Below are positions 34,956 through 43,787 of a stretch of 64,000 nt of DNA, one piece after another; the stretch's first letter is position 1, and each line of letters opens with the position of its first letter. The position numbers were made by a program, and so were the translations under genes. A model generated the notes under the pieces. It did no database searches. It had not been told where the DNA came from and worked only from the letters and a program-made list of their open reading frames with translations. The stretch is from an uncultured Methylobacillus sp. GTDB taxonomy: Bacteria > Pseudomonadota > Gammaproteobacteria > Burkholderiales > Methylophilaceae. The stretch is from the NCBI GenBank assembly GCA_946478865.1, contig CAMLDO010000001.1, forward strand, positions 186,001 through 250,000, given 5' to 3'.

Positions 34956-37304
34956 ATGCATCACCAGTTTCGCTTGCGGACCATCGCTATGGTCGTGGCC
35001 GCCATCTGTGCCGCACCGCATCTTGCCATGGCCGAAAACAAGGCCGAGGTGCTCGAATTGGGTACGGTCGACGTGGTCAGTACCACCCCGTTGCCGAGTG
35101 TCGGTGCCTCCATCGACCAGGTGCCTTCCAATGTGCAGGCTGCCAATGCGAAGTCCATCGGCGAACAGCACGGGCTCGAAGTGTCGGAATACATGAATGC
35201 CAATCTCGGCAGCGTGACGATTACCGAGGGCCAGAGCAACGTCTATATGCCGGATGTGAATTTCCGGGGCTTCACCGCAACTCCGCTCATGGGCGCGCCG
35301 GTGGGCATGTCTGTGTTCATGGACGGCGTGCGCCTCAACGAGCCATTCGGCGACGGCGTCAATTGGGGCGCGATTCCGCAATCCGCGATTTCCTCGATCA
35401 ATCTGATTCCCGGCTCCAATCCGGTGTTCGGCCTCAATACCTTGGGCGGCGCGCTGTCGATCCACACCAAGAGCGGCGCGCAATATCCCGGCTTCGTCAT
35501 GGAAGCCACTGCCGGCTCCTGGGGCCGCAAGGGCGTCAATTTCGAATACGGCGGCGAGCAGGACGAACTGGACTGGTTCTTCACTGGTAACTTTGTCGAC
35601 GAAACCGGCTGGCGCGAGCACTCCTTCAGCAACGTCAACCAGCTGTTCGGCAAGGTGGGCTGGCAAAATGACACCACCGATTTCGACTTGACTGTAGCGG
35701 GTTCGGACAATCGTCTCGAAGGCGTGCAGGCTGTGCCCCACAGCTGGGGCTTGACCGAGGAGGAGGGTTATACCTTCCCTGATCGCAACGATTCCAGCGT
35801 GACCTTGGTCAATCTCGAAGGCAGCCATTTCCTCAGCGATACCAAGCTCATCGCAGGCAACTTCTATGTGCGCCGTAGCCGCATCCACAACTTCGCCAGC
35901 AACGTGAACGACGACTTCGATCCGCTCGATCCGACGTCCAATCAAGGGTTCAACGAGCGTAGCGCCACAGACCAGCAAGGCTACGGCTTCACGCTGCAGT
36001 TCTCGGACAGCGGCAAGCTGTGGGACTATGCGAACCAGTACACCGTGGGCTTCAACTTCGACGGCGGCAAATCCAACTACAAGTCGTTTGAACAGGAAGT
36101 GGACGAGTTCGAGGCTGACCGTTCCGCCAATTCGGACGAAGATTTCGAAATGGAAACCGACGTAACCGGCCGCAACCAGTATTACGGGCTGTATTTCACC
36201 GATACACTGTCACTCAACGACAAGCTGCACGTGACCGCGTCCGGCCGATACAACTACATCAAGGTCAAGATCCGCGACCACATGGAAGCCGACGGCGGCA
36301 CCGGCAAGTTCGTCACCGGTACCACTTCGGACGAGGTCGAGCATCATTTCAACCGCTTCAACCCGGCGATTGGCCTCAACTACAACCCGTCGCAAAGCCT
36401 CAACTTCTTCGGTGGTTATAACGAGGGCATGCGTGCTCCGACCCCGATCGAACTGGCTTGTGCGGACCCGGACGTGCCGTGCCGACTGCCTACCGACTTC
36501 CTGGCCGACCCACCGCTCGAACCTGTGGTTGCCAAGACTTGGGAAGGCGGCGTGCGCGGCCGACTCGGTGGCAACTGGCAGTGGAGCGCCACCGGCTTCT
36601 ACTCCACCCTGCACGATGATATCCAGTTCATCTCCGCCGGAGCCACCTCGACCAACCTGGGCTATTTCCAGAACATCGGCAAAACCCGCCGAAAGGGCGT
36701 CGAACTGGGCCTGCAAGGCAAGCTGGACAAGCTGACGCTGGCCGCCAATTACACCTTCCTGCGTGCCACTTTCGAGAGCGAGGTCGATTTCGCGAGTCCG
36801 TTCAACAGTTCTGCTGTGGATACCGATGGCGACGGCGAAGGCGATACCATCACCGCGCGCAAGGGCGACCGCATGCCGGGCCTGCCGGACCATGCACTCA
36901 AATTGCGCGCCGCTTATGAGTTCACGCCTGATCTCACCGTCGGCCTTAACATGCTGGCCTTCTCCGGCGTCTACGCGCGCGGCGACGAAAACAACGACGA
37001 CGAGAACGGCAAGGTGGCCGGCTACACCGTGTTCAATCTCGACGCCAACTACCGCGTCAACAGCAACTGGAGCGCATTCGCCAAGGTGAACAACCTGTTC
37101 GACAAGGAGTACGCGACCCTAGGCGTGATGGGTGCAAACGCCTTCAATACGCCGGATCGTACTTTCAACACCAACGGTGAAGATGATTGGGCAGCCGAGC
37201 AATTCCGTTCTCCGGGCGCGCCGCGTGCGGCGTGGGTGGGTGTGCGCTACGAATTCGGCCGTCCTGCCAAGAAATCGGGCGCCGGCGCGGTGGATCTCGA
37301 CTAA
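34956..37304 (+). CDS. TonB-dependent outer-membrane receptor
   Basis: 782 residues. A signal peptide (residues 1-26, AMAEN) is followed by a TonB-box-like VLELGTVDVVS stretch, a plug domain (about residues 40-165, with VNFRGFTATP and LGGALSIHTK) and a beta-barrel ending in an aromatic-terminated strand region (WVGVRYEFGRPAK, then a short charged tail). It imports a ligand too large for porins; the substrate is unknown. It follows two palindromes and a possible sigma-54 promoter, and the regulator gene starts three bases after its stop. A GGGGGAGAAC ribosome site precedes the ATG. Confidence 0.9.
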   Translation: MHHQFRLRTIAMVVAAICAAPHLAMAENKAEVLELGTVDVVSTTPLPSVGASIDQVPSNVQAANAKSIGEQHGLEVSEYMNANLGSVTITEGQSNVYMPDVNFRGFTATPLMGAPVGMSVFMDGVRLNEPFGDGVNWGAIPQSAISSINLIPGSNPVFGLNTLGGALSIHTKSGAQYPGFVMEATAGSWGRKGVNFEYGGEQDELDWFFTGNFVDETGWREHSFSNVNQLFGKVGWQNDTTDFDLTVAGSDNRLEGVQAVPHSWGLTEEEGYTFPDRNDSSVTLVNLEGSHFLSDTKLIAGNFYVRRSRIHNFASNVNDDFDPLDPTSNQGFNERSATDQQGYGFTLQFSDSGKLWDYANQYTVGFNFDGGKSNYKSFEQEVDEFEADRSANSDEDFEMETDVTGRNQYYGLYFTDTLSLNDKLHVTASGRYNYIKVKIRDHMEADGGTGKFVTGTTSDEVEHHFNRFNPAIGLNYNPSQSLNFFGGYNEGMRAPTPIELACADPDVPCRLPTDFLADPPLEPVVAKTWEGGVRGRLGGNWQWSATGFYSTLHDDIQFISAGATSTNLGYFQNIGKTRRKGVELGLQGKLDKLTLAANYTFLRATFESEVDFASPFNSSAVDTDGDGEGDTITARKGDRMPGLPDHALKLRAAYEFTPDLTVGLNMLAFSGVYARGDENNDDENGKVAGYTVFNLDANYRVNSNWSAFAKVNNLFDKEYATLGVMGANAFNTPDRTFNTNGEDDWAAEQFRSPGAPRAAWVGVRYEFGRPAKKSGAGAVDLD

Positions 37305-37307
37305 GGC

Positions 37308-38720
37308 ATGATGCAGACGCGTAACGAATTTTCCGGTCAACCACCTGAAATGGCGGATCTGAAGTTGCGCGTCCTGCTGGTCGAGGATGAAACTCTGTTT
37401 GCGCGGGCCGTGGTCAAGCGGCTCCGGCAGGCAGGTTACACATGTGAAGCGGCGGAGACGCTCGCGGCTGGCCGGGCAGCAATCCGCCAGCTTGCGCCCG
37501 ATATCGTATTGCTGGACATGCGGCTGCCGGATGGCAGCGGTATGGACCTTCTGGCCGAACTGACCGCGCGCGGCACTCCCGTTATCGTGATGACTGCTTA
37601 CGGCGAAGTCAGTGATGCTGTGAGTGCCATGAAGCAGGGCGCTGCGGACTACCTCAAGAAACCGATCGATCTGGAAGAACTGCTGCTCGCGCTTGGCAAG
37701 GCACAGCAATCCCTGCAACTCAAGCACCAACTGGATCATTCGCGCCAGCGCGACAGCCACGCCGTGGAAGGTGTCGAGCTTATCGGCAACAGTCCGGCCA
37801 TGCTCGCTGCGCAAGGCCAGATTCAGCGTATCGCAAAGCTGGTTTCTGTCGCCGATGTCGCGCCGCCCACCGTATTGATCACGGGCGAGACGGGCACAGG
37901 CAAGGATGTGGCGGCCCGCCTGTTGCACCAGACCTGCCTGGGTGACCGTCCTTTCGTACATGTCGATTGCGCCTCGCTGCCTGCGGATCTGATCGAAAGC
38001 GAATTGTTCGGGCACGAGAAGGGCGCCTTCACGAGTGCGCAGGGCTCGCGTTGCGGGCTTATCGAAGCGGCCGAGGACGGCACGCTTTTCATGGACGAGA
38101 TTGGCGAATTGCCGCTGGGGCTCCAGGCCAAACTGCTCAATGTGCTGGAACGGCGCATGGTGCGTCGCCTCGGTTCGACCAAGGAGCGCCCCGTGCCGGC
38201 CCGGTTCATCGCGGCCACCAATCGAGATCTGCAGCAGATGGTGCTGGAGGGCCGGTTCCGCGCCGATCTCTATTACCGCCTCAATGTGCTCAGCATAGAA
38301 ATGCCGTCGCTACGCCAGCGCGGCGACGATATTGTTTTGCTGGCCGAGCATTTTGCCCAACAGACATCACGCCGCTATGGGTTGCCGTATCGTCATTTTG
38401 CCCCCGAGGCACTGAGCGCCATGCGCGCCTATGCCTGGCCCGGCAATGTGCGTGAGCTCAAACATTTGATCAGCCGTGGTGTGCTGCTGAGCCGCGGAGC
38501 AGTCATCACTTCCGCCGATCTCGCTCTGCCCAGCCAGCAGATGCAAGCGCCGCAGGAACCGGTTATCTCTGCGATGCGACTGGAGGATGCCGAGAAGACA
38601 CTCATCGTCAATGCGTTGCGGCAGTCGGGGGGGAATGTATCGGAGGCGGCGCGGCTGCTCGGCATCACCCGCATGACTATCCGCTACCGTATGGAAAAAC
38701 ACGGCATCAAGGAAATCTGA
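37308..38720 (+). CDS. NtrC-family sigma-54-dependent response regulator
   Basis: 470 residues. Receiver domain (about residues 23-140) with the phospho-acceptor in VLLDMRLPDGSG and Lys in YLKKPID; AAA+ domain (about 160-390) with GETGTGKD, the sigma-54 contact loop GAFTSA (the usual form is GAFTGA) and GTLFMDEIGELP; a Fis-type helix-turn-helix at the C-terminus (EAARLLGITRMTIRYRM). It should activate sigma-54 promoters after phosphorylation. Its gene follows the receptor by three bases and the receptor has matching upstream sites, so it probably activates that gene. No kinase gene is adjacent. Confidence 0.92.
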   Translation: MMQTRNEFSGQPPEMADLKLRVLLVEDETLFARAVVKRLRQAGYTCEAAETLAAGRAAIRQLAPDIVLLDMRLPDGSGMDLLAELTARGTPVIVMTAYGEVSDAVSAMKQGAADYLKKPIDLEELLLALGKAQQSLQLKHQLDHSRQRDSHAVEGVELIGNSPAMLAAQGQIQRIAKLVSVADVAPPTVLITGETGTGKDVAARLLHQTCLGDRPFVHVDCASLPADLIESELFGHEKGAFTSAQGSRCGLIEAAEDGTLFMDEIGELPLGLQAKLLNVLERRMVRRLGSTKERPVPARFIAATNRDLQQMVLEGRFRADLYYRLNVLSIEMPSLRQRGDDIVLLAEHFAQQTSRRYGLPYRHFAPEALSAMRAYAWPGNVRELKHLISRGVLLSRGAVITSADLALPSQQMQAPQEPVISAMRLEDAEKTLIVNALRQSGGNVSEAARLLGITRMTIRYRMEKHGIKEI

Positions 38721-38743
38721 GGGGAAATCCCGCATGGTAAAAT

Positions 38744-38764
38744 TCCGCATTAAATCTTTGCGGA
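38744..38764 (+). promoter_or_regulatory. Hairpin enclosing the purT ribosome-binding site
   Basis: TCCGCA (38744-38749) can pair with TGCGGA (38759-38764) across a 9-base loop. The second arm contains GGAG, the probable Shine-Dalgarno sequence of purT. A -10-like TAAAAT lies at 38738-38743. Confidence 0.3.
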
Positions 38765-38771
38765 GTTTCCC

Positions 38772-39971
38772 ATGAGTATCGGCACCCCCTTGAGTCCTTC
38801 CGCCACGCGCGTGATGCTGCTCGGCAGCGGCGAGCTAGGCAAGGAAGTCATCATCGCACTGCAGCGTCTGGGGGTCGAAGTGATCGCCGTTGATCGCTAT
38901 CCCAATGCCCCCGGCCATCAGGTCGCCCATCGCGCACATGTGATCGACATGACCGATGCCACGGCATTGCGCGCGCTGGTGGAATCCGAAAAACCGCATC
39001 TCATCGTGCCCGAAATCGAGGCCATTGCCGTCGACGCGCTGGCGGAAATCGAGGCTGCCGGCAAAACCCGTGTCATTCCCACGCCGCGCGCCGTGCAGCT
39101 GACCATGAATCGCGAGGGCATCCGCCGCTTGGCTGCGGAAGAGCTCAAACTTCCAACTTCGCCTTATGCATTTGCTTCCAGTCAGGCTGAAATGCAGGCC
39201 GCCATCGACGGCGGCATCGGCTATCCCTGTTTCATCAAGCCCGTGATGTCGTCGTCCGGAAAGGGACAATCGCGCGTGACTGCACCGGAGCAGGTCGCCG
39301 CAGCTTGGGACTACGCTGCCAAGGGCGGACGCGTGGATCAGGGGCGGGTGATTGTTGAGGGCCAGATCGATTTCGACTATGAAATCACGCTGCTGACCGT
39401 GCGCGCCCTGAATTCGAATGGTCAGGTTGAAACGCAATTCTGCGAGCCGATCGGGCACGTGCAGGTCAAGGGCGATTATGTGGAAAGCTGGCAGCCGCAG
39501 GCAATGAGCGCGAAGGCGCTGGAACGCGCACGCGGCATCGCGCAAGCAGTGACGGAAAATCTGGGCGGCCTCGGTCTGTTCGGCGTTGAGTTGTTCGTGA
39601 AGGGCGACGATGTATGGTTCTCCGAAGTCAGCCCGCGTCCGCATGATACGGGCATGGTCACGATGGCGAGCCAGCGTTTTTCCGAATTCGAGATTCATGC
39701 GCGCGCGATTCTCGGCCTGCCGGTAAACGTTGCCATGCGAGCGCCAGGGGCGAGCGCCGTGATTTACGGAGAGGTGGAAAGCAGCAATCTGGTGTTCGAT
39801 GGCGTGGAAGCCGCGCTCGGCGTGCCCGAGTCTGATATCCGCCTTTTCGGCAAGCCGGAGTCTTTCGAGCGCCGCCGTATGGGCGTGGCGCTTGCAACCG
39901 GCAAGGACACCGACGAAGCGCGCGCGCGCGCCAAGGAAGCTTCCAGCCGCGTCAAGCCGAGGGCCGTTTGA
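38772..39971 (+). CDS. purT: Formate-dependent phosphoribosylglycinamide formyltransferase PurT
   Basis: 399 residues of the ATP-grasp superfamily. [34 protein letters not shown] is the typical start, and [11 protein letters not shown], the [17 protein letters not shown] segment and SPR-type ATP-grasp residues are visible. It makes formylglycinamide ribonucleotide from GAR, formate and ATP, a folate-free alternative to PurN in purine synthesis. The globin gene starts two bases after its stop, so the two are cotranscribed. Confidence 0.95.
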   Translation: MSIGTPLSPSATRVMLLGSGELGKEVIIALQRLGVEVIAVDRYPNAPGHQVAHRAHVIDMTDATALRALVESEKPHLIVPEIEAIAVDALAEIEAAGKTRVIPTPRAVQLTMNREGIRRLAAEELKLPTSPYAFASSQAEMQAAIDGGIGYPCFIKPVMSSSGKGQSRVTAPEQVAAAWDYAAKGGRVDQGRVIVEGQIDFDYEITLLTVRALNSNGQVETQFCEPIGHVQVKGDYVESWQPQAMSAKALERARGIAQAVTENLGGLGLFGVELFVKGDDVWFSEVSPRPHDTGMVTMASQRFSEFEIHARAILGLPVNVAMRAPGASAVIYGEVESSNLVFDGVEAALGVPESDIRLFGKPESFERRRMGVALATGKDTDEARARAKEASSRVKPRAV

Positions 39972-39972
39972 A

Positions 39973-40389
39973 ATGATGACCAAGATCGGCGAACCGGGCA
40001 GCAGCAAGGCCACGTTTTTTGAATTGCTGGGTGGCGTAGAGCGGGTGAGGGAGCTGGTGGAGCGCTTCTACGACATCATGGATACCGATCCCAAGGCGGC
40101 CGGCATACGCGCGATGCATGCGCAGGACCTGACCGAGGCGCGCGAGAAACTGTTCATGTTCTTGAGCGGCTGGACAGGCGGGCCGCAGCTTTACATCGAA
40201 CGCTACGGCCATCCTTTTCTTCGGGCGCGTCATTTGCCGTTTGCCATTGGGGAGTCCGAGCGTGATCAATGGATGTACTGCATGGTGCGCGCCATGCATG
40301 ACATCGGCGTCGAAGAACAGGTTATGATTCAACTAGGCAACGCCTTGTGGGGCGTTGCCGATTTCATGCGGAACCAGGCTCAGCAGTAG
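39973..40389 (+). CDS. Truncated (group II-like) haemoglobin
   Basis: 138 residues from the first of two adjacent ATGs, one base after the purT stop. The truncated-globin pattern is clear: FELLGGVERVRELVERFYDIM, then EKLFMFLSGWTGG, PQLYIERYG and the proximal His in LRARHLPFAIG, with DQWMYCM (group II Trp). Likely roles are NO or O2 chemistry in the cytoplasm. Its coupling to purT, whose enzyme uses formate, is unexplained. A hairpin follows at 40400-40422. Confidence 0.9.
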   Translation: MMTKIGEPGSSKATFFELLGGVERVRELVERFYDIMDTDPKAAGIRAMHAQDLTEAREKLFMFLSGWTGGPQLYIERYGHPFLRARHLPFAIGESERDQWMYCMVRAMHDIGVEEQVMIQLGNALWGVADFMRNQAQQ

Positions 40390-40399
40390 TCTGTATAGG

Positions 40400-40422
40400 A
40401 TGGGGTAAGTCGAATACCCCAT
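40400..40422 (+). terminator. Candidate terminator after purT-globin
   Basis: An 8-base stem ATGGGGTA/TACCCCAT with a 7-base loop, followed by only a short T run. It may be a weak or partial intrinsic terminator. Confidence 0.4.
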
Positions 40423-40491
40423 TTGGGCTATAGCCGAAAGCCCGGGCCGCAGTCGACAATGTGAAGAAAATGGCGGAGGCAAAGGGGGCCT

Positions 40492-41226
40492 ATGAACCAT
40501 TTCGAAAAACTGTCCGGCTTGCTGGAGTGCAGCACGGAACAGGCATGGCGCGACACTGTATTCAAACTGGGCAATGATCTGGGGTTCGACCAGACGCTAC
40601 TGGCGATCTTTCCTGATCGTGATGCTCCCATCGAAGCTACCCACGCTTTCCTTCACAGTAATTACTCTGCGCGTTGGCGCTCCAAGTATGACGACGAGGC
40701 GCTCGGCTACGTTGATCCCACCGTCACGCATTGCCTTACCAAAACGACGCCGCTCGTCTGGTCTCCGGAATTGTTCTCTACCCAGCGCCAGCAGGAAATG
40801 TACGAGGAAGCATGCAGTTACAATCTACGTTCGGGACTGACGCTGCCGATTCACGGACCTAATGGCGAAGTCGGGATTCTTTGCTTTGTCAGCGATAACA
40901 AGGCCGACAAGGAATTCAAGCGGCATGCGTTCGAAAAGCTGCCAGAAGTGACGCTGCTGCGTGATTTCATCTTCGAATCATCCACGCAGTTCCGCCGTCA
41001 GTCCGTTATTCCTCAAATCGAACGGCCTGAACTGACGCGTTGCGAGTTGGAATGCCTTAAGTGGAGCGCGGTCGGCAAGACATCATGGGAAACGGCCAAA
41101 ATCCTGACGTGTACCGAAGCGACAGTGAATTTCCACTTCAGCAATATCCGCCGGAAAATGAACGTCACCTCACGCCGCCAGGCGGTGGTCAAAGCCATCC
41201 GCCTGGGCTTGATCAGTCCGGCCTAG
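40492..41226 (+). CDS. LuxR-family quorum-sensing regulator
   Basis: 244 residues. The N-terminal autoinducer-binding domain has the conserved Trp62, Tyr66, Asp75, Pro76 and Trp90, and the C-terminal LuxR-type helix-turn-helix is at about residues 180-240 (ELECLKWSAVGKTSWETAKIL, NIRRKM). It should bind an acyl-homoserine lactone and activate lux-box promoters. The gene is upstream of, and on the same strand as, the luxI synthase, with an RsaL-like repressor gene between them in the opposite direction. Confidence 0.92.
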   Translation: MNHFEKLSGLLECSTEQAWRDTVFKLGNDLGFDQTLLAIFPDRDAPIEATHAFLHSNYSARWRSKYDDEALGYVDPTVTHCLTKTTPLVWSPELFSTQRQQEMYEEACSYNLRSGLTLPIHGPNGEVGILCFVSDNKADKEFKRHAFEKLPEVTLLRDFIFESSTQFRRQSVIPQIERPELTRCELECLKWSAVGKTSWETAKILTCTEATVNFHFSNIRRKMNVTSRRQAVVKAIRLGLISPA

Positions 41227-41233
41227 GGCTGGA

Positions 41234-41506
41234 TCACTCCATCAGCGCTTCGCTTCGGGCGCTGCTCAAGTCTTCGTCGTTGATGACGCCATTGAGGTAG
41301 AGCTTCAACAGGATACTGACGGGGGCGGGAATCTCCATCCCGAGTTCAAAACGGCTTCCGCGCGATTGGGTCACGCCAAACCGAGACCAGAAGCGCGTCT
41401 GGTTTTCCAGACGAGCAATCCGGTATTCCCGCAGGGACTTCTGATCGAGTGGTTGGCTCACCACGTTGTGCACGATATTTTCGCTGATAATTTGATAGGG
41501 TCTCAA
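41234..41506 (-). CDS. RsaL-like quorum-sensing repressor
   Basis: 90 residues from a TTG at 41506, chosen because a strong AGGAGG lies eight bases before it; longer frames with ATG at 41554 or 41539 have poorer ribosome sites. The helix-turn-helix FWSRFGVTQSRGSRFELG (residues about 39-56) matches the RsaL pattern as I remember it. RsaL represses lasI and balances quorum sensing in Pseudomonas. The gene is seven bases from luxR (convergent) and divergent from luxI, the same arrangement as lasR-rsaL-lasI. Confidence 0.78.
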   Translation of the reverse strand: MRPYQIISENIVHNVVSQPLDQKSLREYRIARLENQTRFWSRFGVTQSRGSRFELGMEIPAPVSILLKLYLNGVINDEDLSSARSEALME

Positions 41507-41579
41507 TCTGATTTCCTCCTGAATAAACGGCGTGTGCATGCGCCTCCCCGCCATTCTGCATCAAGCTGTTTTCCGAAAA

Positions 41580-41599
41580 ACCTATCAGTTCTGATAGTT
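41580..41599 (+). promoter_or_regulatory. Lux-box-type palindrome upstream of luxI
   Basis: The core 41582-41597, CTATCAG-TT-CTGATAG, is a perfect 16-base inverted repeat in ACCTATCAGTTCTGATAGTT. Its centre lies about 31 bases upstream of a -10-like CATAAT at 41619-41624, so it overlaps the expected -35 position (41596-41601), the class II geometry of LuxR activation. It should be the binding site for the LuxR protein. Confidence 0.75.
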
Positions 41600-41618
41600 A
41601 CATTGCATACGCGATGAG

Positions 41619-41624
41619 CATAAT
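41619..41624 (+). promoter_or_regulatory. Candidate -10 box of luxI
   Basis: CATAAT, correctly spaced from the lux-type palindrome and 49 bases before the luxI ATG. Confidence 0.45.
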
Positions 41625-41672
41625 TTTCTATGCGTGCTGGGTACCCAGTAATTCTCACAGGAGACACGCAAA

Positions 41673-42263
41673 ATGGCTCATTCGATCAGGATTGCCCCAA
41701 GAAAGGATTTTGAAAGCAAGGAGTTATGGGATATGTACCGCCTGCGCGCCAAGGTATTCAAGGAGCGCATGGGTTGGGATGTACCTGTCATGAGCGGTAT
41801 GGAAATTGACGGGTACGACGCGCTGGATCCGTATTACATGCTGATTCGCGACATCTCGGGTGCCATGAAGGGCTGTTGGCGCGCGTTACCTACCGAAGGC
41901 CCCTATATGTTGAAGGACACTTTCCCCGAGTTGCTGCACGGAGCGCCCGCCCCGGAAAATCCGCGTATATGGGAGCTGAGCCGCTTCGCGATTGAGGCCG
42001 ACGGCCCGCAAGGCTTCGGATTTTCAGGGCTTTCGCTGGATGCATTGCGCGAGATCGTGAGTTTCGGTGACCGCATGGGCATCGATGCCTATGTGACCGT
42101 CACGACGACTTCTATCGAGCGCATGATGCGCCGCGCCAATTTTGCCGTTACGCGTTTTGGCCCGCCAATACGCATCGGTGTCGAGAATGCAGTGGCAGTG
42201 GTATTCGATATCGGAGAGCAGACCCATCGTGCCCTGTTTGACGATATGCCCAAAGCGGCTTGA
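41673..42263 (+). CDS. Acyl-homoserine-lactone synthase (LuxI family)
   Basis: 196 residues. Nearly all invariant LuxI residues are present: Arg25, Phe29, Trp35, Asp46, Asp49, Arg70, Phe84, Glu101 and Arg104. It should make an N-acyl-homoserine lactone from S-adenosylmethionine and an acyl-ACP (or acyl-CoA). The acyl length cannot be read from sequence. A GGAG ribosome site precedes the ATG, and the gene lies downstream of a lux-type palindrome and is divergent from the RsaL-like gene. Confidence 0.93.
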   Translation: MAHSIRIAPRKDFESKELWDMYRLRAKVFKERMGWDVPVMSGMEIDGYDALDPYYMLIRDISGAMKGCWRALPTEGPYMLKDTFPELLHGAPAPENPRIWELSRFAIEADGPQGFGFSGLSLDALREIVSFGDRMGIDAYVTVTTTSIERMMRRANFAVTRFGPPIRIGVENAVAVVFDIGEQTHRALFDDMPKAA

Positions 42264-42275
42264 TGCCAGAAAGCA

Positions 42276-42302
42276 AAACGGGCAGCTTGCGACTGCCCGT
42301 TT
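42276..42302 (+). terminator. Bidirectional intrinsic terminator between luxI and rhlE
   Basis: A 10-base stem AAACGGGCAG/CTGCCCGTTT with a 7-base loop. T runs flank it on both strands, so it can serve luxI (plus) and rhlE (minus). Confidence 0.75.
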
Positions 42303-42318
42303 ATGTGAACGCGCGGAA

Positions 42319-43680
42319 TTACTCTTTCCGCATCAGCCCGCCCAACAGAGCGGGAATTTCGCGCTTCTGCTTGTTGATCGGCCGCGGAGTATGCCGAACA
42401 GTATCCGGAGCGTTCTGGTCCGGTTCATAGGGTTTATCGAACCAGGGGTCCTGGGATTTTCGCGGCGGAATTAAAGACGCAACCGCACGTGCGCCACTTT
42501 CGCCGCTGGAGGGGCGTTCGCTGCGCATGCGGCGTTGCGGACGCGGGGCCTGTTCCTGGGGAATTTCGCGCTTGATGAGCTTTTCGATTTCTTTCAGAAG
42601 CTTTTCTTCTTCCGGCGCGACTAGCGAGATGGCGACACCCAGCGCCCCGGCGCGGCCTGTGCGGCCGATGCGATGGACGTAGTCTTCGGGCACATGCGGA
42701 ATCTCGTAGTTGATCACCATCGGCAACTGATCGATATCGAGCCCGCGTGCGGCGACGTCGGTGGCAACCAGCGTCGTGATCTTGCCCTGCTTGAAGGCAT
42801 CCAGAGCCTGGATGCGCTCCTGCTGCGACTTGTCGCCGTGGATCGCGTCCGCGGCAATGCCGTCGCGCTGCAGCATGCGAGCAAGACGGCTGGCCGTAAT
42901 CTTGGTCTTGGTGAAGACGATGGTCTGCACGTTTTCCTGGCGCAGCAGTTCAGCCAGCACTGCGTGCTTGTCGTCCTGGGTCACCTTGTAGATTTTCTGG
43001 GTGACGTTTTCCGAGGCGGCATTGCTGCGCGCGACTTCGACCAGCGTCGGATTGGTGAGAAAGTCGTCCGCGAGCTTCTTGATATCGTTAGAGAAAGTCG
43101 CGGAAAACATGAGGTTCTGCCGCTGCTTGGGCAGCAGGTTGAGAATGCGCTTCAGATCCGGCAAAAAACCCATGTCCAGCATGCGGTCCGCTTCGTCCAG
43201 AATCAGCATCTGTACCTGGTTAAGCTGTACGGTGCGCTGTTCGACATGATCGAGCAGGCGGCCGGGGGTCGCGACCAGGATTTCCACGCCGCGCATCAGC
43301 GATGGGGTTTGCGTCTTGATATCGACGCCGCCGAAAACTACCAGTGAGCGCAGCGGCACATGCTTGCCGTAGGTCTTCACGCTTTCTTCCACCTGGATTG
43401 CCAGTTCGCGCGTCGGTGTCAGGATCAGGGCGCGCACGGGATGGCGGGCGGGCGATGCGCTGGTGTTCGCGTGCGGGAGCAGTTTCTGCAGAAGCGGGAG
43501 GGTAAACGCGGCGGTTTTTCCGGTTCCGGTCTGGGCACCTGCCATCAGGTCGCGGCCATCCAGCACCATGGGAATAGCCTGCGCTTGAATGGGCGTCGGC
43601 TTGGTATAACCTTGTTCTTCCACCGCCCGCAGGATTTCCGGGGCGAGGTCGAGGGAAGCAAAAGTGGTTTCAGTCGTCAC
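42319..43680 (-). CDS. rhlE: DEAD-box RNA helicase, RhlE type
   Basis: 453 residues from a GTG at 43680. All helicase motifs are present: Q motif [26 protein letters not shown] ([13 protein letters not shown]), SAT (FSATFS), and [11 protein letters not shown] basic, proline-rich tail follows (residues about 375-453). RhlE-type proteins act in rRNA processing and mRNA decay in the cytoplasm. A second, clearly related helicase gene lies 107 bases upstream on the same strand. Confidence 0.9.
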   Translation of the reverse strand: MTTETTFASLDLAPEILRAVEEQGYTKPTPIQAQAIPMVLDGRDLMAGAQTGTGKTAAFTLPLLQKLLPHANTSASPARHPVRALILTPTRELAIQVEESVKTYGKHVPLRSLVVFGGVDIKTQTPSLMRGVEILVATPGRLLDHVEQRTVQLNQVQMLILDEADRMLDMGFLPDLKRILNLLPKQRQNLMFSATFSNDIKKLADDFLTNPTLVEVARSNAASENVTQKIYKVTQDDKHAVLAELLRQENVQTIVFTKTKITASRLARMLQRDGIAADAIHGDKSQQERIQALDAFKQGKITTLVATDVAARGLDIDQLPMVINYEIPHVPEDYVHRIGRTGRAGALGVAISLVAPEEEKLLKEIEKLIKREIPQEQAPRPQRRMRSERPSSGESGARAVASLIPPRKSQDPWFDKPYEPDQNAPDTVRHTPRPINKQKREIPALLGGLMRKE

Positions 43681-43787
43681 GGGTGGGGATTATCCAATAA
43701 CTTGCGGCTTGCCGCCAATACGCCAAAAGCATCATTTCCGGATTGAGTTTTCATGTCGGTTGATGCTTTCGGCGTCATGGATGAGGA

